This document shows positions 27,156 through 34,784 of a stretch of DNA of 64,000 nt, piece after piece; within the stretch, counting starts at the first letter, position 1, and each line of letters starts with the position of its first letter. Under the pieces are notes generated by a model. The model was not told the origin of the DNA, made no database searches, and saw only the letters and a list, made by a program, of their open reading frames with translations. The translations under genes and the position numbers were made by a program. Origin of the DNA: Variovorax beijingensis (GTDB taxonomy: Bacteria; Pseudomonadota; Gammaproteobacteria; Burkholderiales; Burkholderiaceae_C); contig NZ_VIVL01000008.1 in assembly GCF_007828835.1 (NCBI RefSeq), forward strand, positions 124,001-188,000. Reading direction: 5' to 3'.

Positions 27156-28406
27156 TCATGCCGCTACTTGCAACTCAACCGGTGGAGAACTCGCCCTGGT
27201 AGCCAGCACATCCAGATAGTCCGCCCACCGCTGGAGCATCACGGTCCGCTGCTTGAGATACTGCGTACGGTTGTAGGCACGGCCATTGGCGTCCTTGACG
27301 GCGTGCGCCAACTGGGCTTCGATCACCAGCGGATCGATCTCCAGCGTTTCAGCCAGTAAGGTCCGGGCTGTTGCCCGGAAGCCATGAACCGTCTGCACGG
27401 TCGGGCCGTACCCCAAGGTCAGAAGCGCTGCACGCAGAGTGTTGTCCGAGATCGGTCGCTCATGACTGCGCTCGCCCGGAAAGACCAGCGTACCGTGGCC
27501 CGTAATGGGATGCAGCTTGCGCAGCAACTCCACCGCCTGCCTGGGCAGGGGCACCAAGTGCGGATCACCATGTTGCTTGCCATCGACGCGCCGCTTCATC
27601 CGCGCAGCGGGCACGGTCCAAAGCGCCCCGTCGAAATCGATCTCGGCCCAGGCCGCCGCTCGCAGTTCGTTCGGACGCTGAAAAAGCATGGGCGCCAGCT
27701 GAAGTGCCGTACGCACGATGGCTCCGCCTTGGTAGCCCCGAATGACGCGTATCAGCGTCCCCAGTGGGGCAGGATCGGTGATTGCCGCAAAGTGCCGCTT
27801 CTTGTGGGGCGTGAGTGCCCCCTTGAGATCCGCCGTGATATCGCGCGGCGCCCGCGCAGTCGCCACCGCATAGCGCCACACCGCGCGTGCCGTCATCAGC
27901 ACGCGACCGGCCACGTCGAGAGCGCCACGCTCCTCGACACGGCGCAGGGCCGCCAACAACTCGATGGCCTCGATTTCGCTGATGCGACGAGTAGCGAAGT
28001 ACGGAAACAGGTCCTTTTCCAGGTTGCGCTTCTCGCGCGTGGCGTAGTGGCCGCTCCAGCGCTCATGGTGCTTGTCGAACCACTCGAGCGCCGTCTCTCG
28101 AAAGGTATCGCCGGTGTTCACGGCCGCCTTGAGCTTGACCACCTGGCGCGCCTGTATGGGATTGATTCCGGAAGCCTTCTGGGCTTTGGCAGCATCACGG
28201 GCCTTCCTCGCCGCCGCAAGGCTTACGTCGGGATAGGAGCCCAAGGCGAATTTTTTCTCGACCCCCGCAATCCTGAACTTCCAGAACCACCGACGAGAAC
28301 CCGAGGCCGAAACCTCCAGATAGAGGCCGCCCGCGTCGGCGTAGCGTGCCTGCTTTCGGTCAGGCGGGCAGGAGGCATTGCGGCATGCGGCATCGGTCAA
28401 CGGCAT
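27156..28406 (-). CDS. P4-type tyrosine recombinase / island integrase
   Basis: 416 residues. N-terminal DUF4102 arm-binding domain ('YADAGGLYLEVSASGSRRW', 'KFALGSYPDVSLAAARKARD'), SAM-like core-binding domain, and C-terminal catalytic domain with the first Arg in 'FQRPNELRAAAW', the HxxR box 'HGFRATARTLLAE', the second His in 'QLAHAV' and the nucleophile tyrosine probably in 'RAYNRTQYL'. The ATG at 28406 is preferred over the 28505 extension, which is low-complexity. Its 5' end faces the 3' end of tRNA-Pro about 195 bp away, the classic arrangement of a genomic island inserted at a tRNA. Confidence 0.9.
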   Translation of the reverse strand: MPLTDAACRNASCPPDRKQARYADAGGLYLEVSASGSRRWFWKFRIAGVEKKFALGSYPDVSLAAARKARDAAKAQKASGINPIQARQVVKLKAAVNTGDTFRETALEWFDKHHERWSGHYATREKRNLEKDLFPYFATRRISEIEAIELLAALRRVEERGALDVAGRVLMTARAVWRYAVATARAPRDITADLKGALTPHKKRHFAAITDPAPLGTLIRVIRGYQGGAIVRTALQLAPMLFQRPNELRAAAWAEIDFDGALWTVPAARMKRRVDGKQHGDPHLVPLPRQAVELLRKLHPITGHGTLVFPGERSHERPISDNTLRAALLTLGYGPTVQTVHGFRATARTLLAETLEIDPLVIEAQLAHAVKDANGRAYNRTQYLKQRTVMLQRWADYLDVLATRASSPPVELQVAA

Positions 28407-28553
28407 GGGGGTACATCCAGGAGGGTGGGGGTACAAAACCGCCGCACCAGGGGGTTCAGGCGGTTTGTACCCCCTTTTGTACCCCCATTTGGCGCTGGCA
28501 GTCACCGGATTTCAGTGTATGCCTCCGGACCCGATTCGCCAATTTCCCCAATG

Positions 28554-28589
28554 AAAAAGGGCGTCCGGTGGATGAAACCGGACGCCCTT
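28554..28589 (-). terminator. Rho-independent terminator of tRNA-Pro
   Basis: 13-bp perfect stem AAGGGCGTCCGGT / ACCGGACGCCCTT, 7-nt loop, then five T on the minus strand. Lies just after the tRNA 3' end. Confidence 0.85.
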
Positions 28590-28600
28590 GGACGTTTTAT

Positions 28601-28677
28601 TGGTCGGTGTGAAAGGATTCGAACCTTCGACCCCTTGCACCCCATGCAAGTGCGCTACCAGGCTGCGCCACACACCG
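28601..28677 (-). tRNA. tRNA-Pro (GGG)
   Basis: Cloverleaf on the minus strand: acceptor CGGTGTG/CACACCG, D-stem GCGC/GCGC with AGCCTGGTA loop, anticodon stem CTTGC/GCAAG around loop ATGGGGT (anticodon GGG), T-arm GAAGG-TTCGAAT-CCTTT, discriminator A and encoded CCA (28601-28603). The 77-nt length includes the CCA. Acts as the probable attachment site for the adjacent integrase. Confidence 0.93.
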
Positions 28678-28703
28678 AAGCTCTCAATTATAGCCGGCTG
28701 AAA

Positions 28704-29183
28704 TCACCGTCCGACGATCAGCAGCTCACGAATTTCAAAAAGCTCGCGGCGCAGGTGCAGCAACTGCGATGGATCGACCGTGCGAGGCGCGGTCTTGGGC
28801 TCGGTCTCGGGGCTGGCCCTGTCTTCTTCCTGGTGGATGGCCGCCTCGAACTCTTCCTGGTCGATCTCGACGGCTTCCATGCCCTCGAGCGGCACCACGC
28901 CGGCCTTGCGCCGCTCGCGCTCGCCCTGCACCAGCTCCTGCAGCTTGTTGCGCGCGCCGCTGATGGTGAAGCCCTGGTCGTAGAGCAGGTCGCGGATGCG
29001 GCGGATCATGAGCACCTCGTGGTGCTGGTAGTAGCGCCGGTTGCCGCGCCGCTTCATGGGCCGCAGTTGCGTGAACTCCTGCTCCCAATAGCGAAGCACG
29101 TGCGGCTTGACGCCGCAGAGCTCGCCCACCTCACCAATGGTGAAGTAGCGTTTGACGGGAATGGGCGGGAGCGTTTTCTCCAT
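28704..29183 (-). CDS. MerR family transcriptional regulator
   Basis: 159 residues. N-terminal MerR winged helix 'YFTIGEVGELCGVKPHVLRY' and 'WEQEFTQL' with the dimerisation helix, then an acidic C-terminal tail without metal-binding cysteines. A MerR protein next to ihfA is a conserved arrangement in beta- and gammaproteobacteria, with unknown effector. The ATG at 29183 was chosen over a TTG at 29192. Lies 65 bp downstream of ihfA on the same strand. Confidence 0.88.
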   Translation of the reverse strand: MEKTLPPIPVKRYFTIGEVGELCGVKPHVLRYWEQEFTQLRPMKRRGNRRYYQHHEVLMIRRIRDLLYDQGFTISGARNKLQELVQGERERRKAGVVPLEGMEAVEIDQEEFEAAIHQEEDRASPETEPKTAPRTVDPSQLLHLRRELFEIRELLIVGR

Positions 29184-29248
29184 TGAAATCAAGACCGTGC
29201 GCGGGAAACCTTAGAGATTACTCTACGCACGCGCCGGGCACCAAGCAC

Positions 29249-29626
29249 TTATTCGGCGCCCAGGCTCCACTCGACCTCGGAACTGCCGCCCTGCTCGATG
29301 CTTCCGTGGATTTGTTCCTTGAGCTTGGCGCTCGCATGGAAGGTGGCCACGCGCCGCTCGCCGATCGGAATGGCCTCGCCGGTGCGCGGGTTGCGGCCCG
29401 GCCGCGGCGCCTTCACGCGGATCTGGAAGTTGCCGAAGCCGGAGATCTTGACGTCGGTGCCCTCGATCAGGCTGTTGGCGATCAGGTCGAAGAAGGCCTC
29501 GACCATGTCCTTGGATTCGCGCTTGTTGAGGCCGATCTGTTCGAACAGCAGATCGGCCAGGTGCGCCTTGGTGAGTGCGGGCGTTTCGAGAGCTTCGAGC
29601 GTGAATTCCGCAGCGTTCATTCTCAT
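29249..29626 (-). CDS. ihfA: Integration host factor subunit alpha
   Basis: 125 residues. DNA-bending HU/IHF family subunit. 'LTKAHLADLLFEQIGLNKRE' at the N-terminus and 'ISGFGNFQIRVKAPRPGRNP' with the intercalating 'RPGRNPRTGE' arm. An N-terminal extension of about 17 residues and a glutamate-rich C-terminal tail lengthen it relative to enteric IHF-alpha, as is usual in this order. The ATG shares a base with the pheT stop (TGATG), so it is translationally coupled. Confidence 0.95.
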   Translation of the reverse strand: MRMNAAEFTLEALETPALTKAHLADLLFEQIGLNKRESKDMVEAFFDLIANSLIEGTDVKISGFGNFQIRVKAPRPGRNPRTGEAIPIGERRVATFHASAKLKEQIHGSIEQGGSSEVEWSLGAE

Positions 29627-32067
29627 CAACCTCTCAGGCGTGCGCCGAGTCTGGCGCTCAGTTGTTCGACGATGGCACGCACGGCCGGTTCCACCTGCTC
29701 GTCGGTGAGCGTGGCGCTGTCGTCCTGGAAGCTCAGCCGGACCGCCATGCTCTTCTCCCCTTGCGCCAGTCCGCCCGATGCCGGCACCGCACCGTCGCGC
29801 GCAGGTTGCGGACGATAGATGTCGAACAGCGTGGCGTCACGCAACAGCCCTTGCGCTGCCGGCGCCGAATGAATGGCCTGCATCAGCGCATTGTGCGTGA
29901 CGGCTTCGGCCACCACCACGGCAATGTCGCGCTCCACCGCCTGGTGCCTGGGCACCGGCTGGGCCACGGGCACGGGCCGCGCGGCGACGGCATCGAGGTC
30001 GAGCTCGAACAGCACCGGCGCCAGCGCGAAGTCCCACTTCTGGCGCCAGCGCGGATGCAGTTCGCCGATGAAGCCGATGGCCCTGCCGTCGACCAGCACG
30101 CGCGCCGAGCGGCCGGGGTGCAGGGCCGGATGCTCGGCCGGCTCGAAGCTCGGCACCCGCGGTGCGAGCAGCGCTTCGACGTCGCCCTTGGCATCGTAGA
30201 AATCGACGCGCTGCGGCTTGCCGTCCCAGCGCGCTTCCTCCGCGTCGCCCCAGGCGAGGCCGGCCACGCGCATGGGCTGGTCGACGCCGCGCACGGTGCT
30301 GTCGGTGGTGGCCACGCTGTCGTCGCGCATGAACACGCGGCCTACTTCGAATACGCGAACGCGCGGCGCCTTGCGGTCGAGGTTGAACTTGAGCACCTGC
30401 AGCAGCGAGCCCAGCAGGGACGAACGCATCACGCTCATCTGGCTGGCAATGGGGTTGAGGAGCTTCACCGGATTGGCGTTGCCGGCCAGGTCCTGCTCCC
30501 AGTGCGCCTCGACGAAGCTGAAGTTGATGGTTTCCTGGTAGCCGAGCGCGGCCAGGCTGCGGCGCACCGCGAAGCGGCTGCGCCGGGCCTCGGGCCGCAC
30601 GCGCGCGGTGATGGGCGCGAGCGGCGCGGTGGTCGGCAGGTTGTTGAAGCCGACCAGGCGCGCGACCTCTTCGATCAGGTCTTCCTCGATCAGCAGGTCG
30701 AAGCGATGCGGCGGCGGCGTCACGGTCAACGTGCCCTCGCCTTCGCTCAGCGCAAAACCGAGGCGGCGCAGCGCATCGGCGCATTGCGCCTGGGTGAGCG
30801 GCATGCCGATGACGCGCGCGGCGCGCGCCACGCGCAGCGTGACGGGCATGGCCTCGGGCACGTTCAGGATCTTGTCGTCCATGGCGCCGGCCTGGCCGCC
30901 GCAGATCTCGATGATGAGCTGCGTGATGCGCTCGATGATTTCCACCGTGCGGCTCGGATCGACGCCGCGCTCGTAGCGGTGCCCCGCATCGGTCGAGAAG
31001 TTGAAGCGGCGCGAGCGGCCCTGCACGGCTTCGGGCCACCAGAACGCGGCCTCGACGTAGATGTTGCGCGTGTCGTCGGACACCGAGGTGGCATCGCCGC
31101 CCATGATGCCCGCGAGCGATTCGACGGCCTGGTCGTCGGCGATCACGCCGACCTTGTCGTCGACGCCGATGGTGTTGCCATTGAGCAGCTTGAGCTGCTC
31201 GCCCGCCTTGCCCCAGCGCACCGTGAGGCCGCCGTGGATCTTGTCGAGGTCGAAGATGTGGCTGGGCTGGCCGTACTCGAACATGACGTAGTTCGAGATG
31301 TCGACCAGCGGCGTCACGCTGCGCTGGCCGCAGCGCGCCAAGCGATCGACCATCCACGCGGGCGTGGCCACCTTGGTGTTCACGCCGCGCACGATGCGGC
31401 CCGAGAAGCGGCCGCAGAGCTCGGGCGCTTCCACCTTGACCGGCAGCACGTCGGCAAACGACGCGGCCACCGGCGCGATGGCGGGCGTCTTGAGCGGCGC
31501 ACCGGTCAGCGCCGCAAGCTCGCGCGCCACGCCGTACACGCTCAGGCCATGCGCGAGGTTGGGCGTGAGCTTGAGCGTGAGCAGCGCGTCGTCGAGCTTG
31601 AGCACGTCGCGCACATCGGCGCCAATGGGCGCGTCGGCGTCGAGTTCGAGCAGGCCGCCGTGGTCTTCGCTGAGCTTCAGTTCGCGCGCCGAGCACAGCA
31701 TGCCCTGGCTTTCCACGCCGCGCAGCTTGCCGAGCTTGATGAGGAAGGGCTTGCCGTCTTCACCGGGCGGCAGTTCGGCGCCGACCAGCGCGCAGGGCAC
31801 CTTGATGCCGACGCGCGCATTGGGCGCGCCGCACACGATGTTGAGCAAGGCGCCCTGCCCCGCGTCGACCTGGCACACGCGCAGGCGGTCGGCGTTGGGG
31901 TGCTGCACGGCTTCTTTGATTTCGCCGACCACGATGCGGCTGAAGGGCGGCGCCACGGGGCGGCGCTCCTCGACCTCGAAGCCGCCCATGGTGAGCGTTT
32001 CGGCCAGTGCGGCGCTGTCGAGGGGCGGGTTGCAGAACTCGCGCAGCCAGGATTCCGGGAATTGCAT
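29626..32067 (-). CDS. pheT: Phenylalanine--tRNA ligase beta subunit
   Basis: 813 residues, normal bacterial length. Forms the alpha2beta2 PheRS with PheS. In order: B1 start 'MQFPESWLREFCNP', tRNA-binding EMAP-like domain around 'VGEIKEAVQHPNADRLRVCQ', B3/B4 editing domain near residues 200-400, B5 and catalytic-like core, and the C-terminal ferredoxin-fold anticodon-binding domain ('RHQAVERDIAVVV'). Follows pheS after 43 bp. Confidence 0.97.
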   Translation of the reverse strand: MQFPESWLREFCNPPLDSAALAETLTMGGFEVEERRPVAPPFSRIVVGEIKEAVQHPNADRLRVCQVDAGQGALLNIVCGAPNARVGIKVPCALVGAELPPGEDGKPFLIKLGKLRGVESQGMLCSARELKLSEDHGGLLELDADAPIGADVRDVLKLDDALLTLKLTPNLAHGLSVYGVARELAALTGAPLKTPAIAPVAASFADVLPVKVEAPELCGRFSGRIVRGVNTKVATPAWMVDRLARCGQRSVTPLVDISNYVMFEYGQPSHIFDLDKIHGGLTVRWGKAGEQLKLLNGNTIGVDDKVGVIADDQAVESLAGIMGGDATSVSDDTRNIYVEAAFWWPEAVQGRSRRFNFSTDAGHRYERGVDPSRTVEIIERITQLIIEICGGQAGAMDDKILNVPEAMPVTLRVARAARVIGMPLTQAQCADALRRLGFALSEGEGTLTVTPPPHRFDLLIEEDLIEEVARLVGFNNLPTTAPLAPITARVRPEARRSRFAVRRSLAALGYQETINFSFVEAHWEQDLAGNANPVKLLNPIASQMSVMRSSLLGSLLQVLKFNLDRKAPRVRVFEVGRVFMRDDSVATTDSTVRGVDQPMRVAGLAWGDAEEARWDGKPQRVDFYDAKGDVEALLAPRVPSFEPAEHPALHPGRSARVLVDGRAIGFIGELHPRWRQKWDFALAPVLFELDLDAVAARPVPVAQPVPRHQAVERDIAVVVAEAVTHNALMQAIHSAPAAQGLLRDATLFDIYRPQPARDGAVPASGGLAQGEKSMAVRLSFQDDSATLTDEQVEPAVRAIVEQLSARLGARLRG

Positions 32068-32110
32068 CTCTTCGATCTCGTATTCGGTTTCTGTTTCTAT
32101 GGACGGGTGC

Positions 32111-33187
32111 TTACTGGAACTGCGAGAGGAAGCGCAGGTCGCCGTCGAAGAAGAGGCGCAGGTCGTTCACGCCATAGCGCAGCATGGTGAGCCGGTCGGG
32201 GCCCATGCCAAAGGCAAAGCCGATGTAGCGCTCGGGGTCGAGCCCCATGTTGCGCACCACGTTCGGATGCACCTGGCCCGAACCCGCGACCTCGAGCCAG
32301 CGGCCGGCCAGCGGGCCGCTCGCAAACTGGATGTCGATCTCGGCGCTCGGCTCGGTGAACGGGAAGAAGCTCGGACGGAAGCGCAGCACGAGGTCGTCGC
32401 TCTCGAAGAAGGTGCGGCAGAAGTCGGTGAACACGACCTTCAGGTCCTTGAAGCTCACGTTCTCGCCGAGCCACAGGCCTTCGCACTGGTGGAACATGGG
32501 CGAGTGCGTGGCGTCGCTGTCGACGCGGTAGGTGCGGCCGGGTGCGATCACGCGGATCTCGGGCGCCTTGACGGTGCCGGTGGCATCGGCGGCCGCGGCT
32601 GCGAATTCAGCCGCGTACTTCTTGATGTGCTGATGCGCATAGCGCACCTGCATCGGGCTGGTGTGCGGACGCAGGTTGTAGGGAATGCCGTCGTCGCCGT
32701 TCAGGTCGACATAGAAGGTGTCCTGCATCGAACGCGCAGGATGGTTCGGCGGGTTGTTGAGCGAGGTGAAGCTGTGCCAGTCGCTCTCGATCTCGGGGCC
32801 GTCGGCCACGTCGAAGCCCATGCTCGAGAAGATCTCCTCGATGCGCTCCAGCGTGCGGCTCACGGGGTGCAGGCCACCCGGGATGCGGCGGCGGCCGGGC
32901 AGGCTCACGTCGAGCGCCTCGGCGCGCAGCTGCAGCGAAAGCTCTTCGTCGGCCAGCTGCTGGCGCCGTTCGGTCAGCGCGGACTCGATGGCCTGCTTGG
33001 CCACGTTGATGGCGGCGCCGCGCGACTTCTTCTCGTCGACGCTGAGCGCGGCCATGCCCTTCATCAGCTCGGTGATGCGGCCCGACTTGCCGAGGAACTG
33101 GGCCTTGGCGTTTTCGAGCTCGGCGGGCGTTTTCGCTTCGGCGAAGGCGGCGCGGGCGGTGGCGACAAGGGAGTCCAACTCGTTCAT
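32111..33187 (-). CDS. pheS: Phenylalanine--tRNA ligase alpha subunit
   Basis: 358 residues. N-terminal coiled coil (about 1-85) and class II catalytic core with motif 2 'FHQCEGLWLGENVSFKDLK' and motif 3 'GFAFGMGPDRLTMLRYGV'. Attaches Phe to tRNA-Phe together with PheT. Lies 112 bp downstream of rplT. A strong hairpin plus T-tract in that gap may attenuate read-through into pheST. Confidence 0.97.
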   Translation of the reverse strand: MNELDSLVATARAAFAEAKTPAELENAKAQFLGKSGRITELMKGMAALSVDEKKSRGAAINVAKQAIESALTERRQQLADEELSLQLRAEALDVSLPGRRRIPGGLHPVSRTLERIEEIFSSMGFDVADGPEIESDWHSFTSLNNPPNHPARSMQDTFYVDLNGDDGIPYNLRPHTSPMQVRYAHQHIKKYAAEFAAAAADATGTVKAPEIRVIAPGRTYRVDSDATHSPMFHQCEGLWLGENVSFKDLKVVFTDFCRTFFESDDLVLRFRPSFFPFTEPSAEIDIQFASGPLAGRWLEVAGSGQVHPNVVRNMGLDPERYIGFAFGMGPDRLTMLRYGVNDLRLFFDGDLRFLSQFQ

Positions 33188-33211
33188 AGCAACAAAAATT
33201 AGGCGGGAAAT

Positions 33212-33246
33212 AAAAAAAGAGCTGGAGCCTTTTCAAGCGCCAGCCC
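33212..33246 (-). terminator. Terminator/attenuator between rplT and pheS
   Basis: On the minus strand GGGCTGG, 14-nt loop, CCAGCTC (one G-T pair) then TTTTTTT. Preceded by a GCCGCC-TTCG-GGCGGC hairpin. Could end the infC-rpmI-rplT transcript partially or regulate pheST. No Phe-rich leader peptide was found. Confidence 0.6.
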
Positions 33247-33299
33247 TTGTGCCGTGGGCGCAGGAAGCCGCCCGAAGGCGGCACCCCTGCTGTGCAGAA

Positions 33300-33659
33300 T
33301 CAAGCAGCCAGCTTGGCCTTGACCTGCTCCACGATGCCGGCAAAAGCGGCCTTGTCGTGCACTGCGATGTCCGCAAGCATCTTGCGGTCGATCTCGATCC
33401 CGGCCTTGCGGATGCCGTTGGCGAACTGGCTGTAGGTCAGGCCCAGTTCACGCGAGGCGGCGTTGATACGCGCGATCCACAGTTGACGGAATACGCGCTT
33501 CTTGGTGCGGCGGTCACGGTAGGCATATTGCCCAGCCTTCATCACCGCCTGTTTGGCGATGCGGAAGACATTGCCGCGGCGACCGCGGAAACCCTTGGCG
33601 AGTGCGAGAACTTTCTTGTGGCGGGCGCGAGCCGTTACACCACGTTTGACGCGAGGCAT
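33300..33659 (-). CDS. rplT: 50S ribosomal protein L20
   Basis: 119 residues, highly basic. '[20 protein letters not shown]' opening and '[20 protein letters not shown]' are canonical. Binds 23S rRNA early in assembly, and in other bacteria represses rpmI-rplT translation. AAGGAG ribosome site 8 bp before the ATG. Follows rpmI after 24 bp. Confidence 0.98.
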
Positions 33660-33683
33660 GTGTGTACTCCTTGTTCGTCTGAG

Positions 33684-33887
33684 TTAAATGCCACGGCCGG
33701 GCAGCATGGCGGCGACAGAAACCATGTTGGTCTCATGCACTGCGACTGCACCACGCAGGTGACGCTTGTTCTTGGTGGTCTTCTTCGTCAAGATGTGACG
33801 CTTGAAGGCTTGACCGCGCTTGACGGTGCCACCGGGACGAACGCGGAAACGTTTTTTCGCGCTGCTCTTGGTCTTCATTTTGGGCAT
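33684..33887 (-). CDS. rpmI: 50S ribosomal protein L35
   Basis: 67 residues, 'MPKMKTKSSAKKRFRVRPGG' start and 'RHLRGAVAVHETN' end, basic. Strong AAAGGAG ribosome site. Between infC and rplT as in most bacteria. Confidence 0.98.
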   Translation of the reverse strand: MPKMKTKSSAKKRFRVRPGGTVKRGQAFKRHILTKKTTKNKRHLRGAVAVHETNMVSVAAMLPGRGI

Positions 33888-34058
33888 GTGAATGCTCCTT
33901 TAATTTGTGCTCGTGAGGCGCCGCGGATACTCCACGGACTTGTTGGCCCCGAGACACTTCTTTATCCCGCCCCTGCCTGCCCTTCTTGCGAAGCGCCGGC
34001 AGCGGCGAAATTCTTCAAACCCTGCTGACTCTCTTTACCTGCCGCCGTGGCAGCCTTT

Positions 34059-34670
34059 TCAGGCCGCCGCGGGCGCCGATGCTTCCGAAGAAGCCGGCTT
34101 TGCGGCACCACCGCCGCCACCCGGCTTCTTGCGGCCCGGCGCGATCATCATGATCATTTGCCGGCCTTCGAGCTTGGGGAACTGCTCCACGACGATCAGG
34201 TCGCCCAGCTCATCACGGATTCGCTGCAGCAGCGCCAGGCCGAGCTCCTGGTGCGTGATCTCGCGGCCGCGGAAGCGCAGCGTGATCTTGCATTTGTCGC
34301 CCTCTTCAAGAAAGCGCTTGATGTTGCGCATCTTGATGTTGTAGTCGCCGTCGTCGGTACCGGGGCGGAACTTGATTTCCTTGACCTCGATGACCTTCTG
34401 CTTCGACTTGGCCTCGGCCGCCTTCTTCTGCTCGTGGTACTTGAACTTGCCGTACTCGATCAGACGGCACACGGGCGGATTGGCCGCGGCAACGACCTCT
34501 ACCAGATCCACGTCAGCCTCACCGGCGAGGCGCAAGGCCTCGGAGAGACTCATAACACCCAATGGCTCGTTTTCCGGGCCTACAAGGCGGACTTCCGGGG
34601 CCATGATTTCCCGGTTCAGGCGGTGTTGGCGTTCCTCGCGGTGGCGGCGGTCGCGAAATGCAGTAGCGAT
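34059..34670 (-). CDS. infC: Translation initiation factor IF-3 (AUC start)
   Basis: 203 residues when started at the ATC codon at 34670: AAGGA lies 8 bp upstream, and the N-terminus (I)ATAFRDRRHREERQHRLN then matches IF-3. The first in-frame ATG at 34604 would delete the conserved start of the N-domain. Rare AUU/AUC starts in infC allow IF-3 to repress its own translation by start-codon proofreading. N-domain about residues 20-90, linker rich in Lys/Glu, C-domain with 'RFRGREITHQELG', and a Gly/Ala/Pro-rich C-terminal tail. 114 bp downstream of thrS in the classic thrS-infC-rpmI-rplT order. Confidence 0.95.
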   Translation of the reverse strand: MATAFRDRRHREERQHRLNREIMAPEVRLVGPENEPLGVMSLSEALRLAGEADVDLVEVVAAANPPVCRLIEYGKFKYHEQKKAAEAKSKQKVIEVKEIKFRPGTDDGDYNIKMRNIKRFLEEGDKCKITLRFRGREITHQELGLALLQRIRDELGDLIVVEQFPKLEGRQMIMMIAPGRKKPGGGGGAAKPASSEASAPAAA

Positions 34671-34784
34671 GGTCAGAATCCTTCAAAAATTGCTACAAAA
34701 TCTGTAGCGGAAGCCGGGTCAGTCCTCGCGGACAAGCGGCATGATTGGGACGAGAAGCACATATGAGGGTGCTTCCGGGACAAA

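Noticed and set aside
29662..32190. 842-residue plus-strand ORF opposite pheT
   Set aside because: Mirror frame of pheT with His/Arg/Ala-rich composition and no motif.
34604..34606. ATG at 34604 as infC start
   Set aside because: Lacks a ribosome site at correct distance and would remove conserved IF-3 N-terminal residues; the ATC at 34670 is supported by AAGGA.
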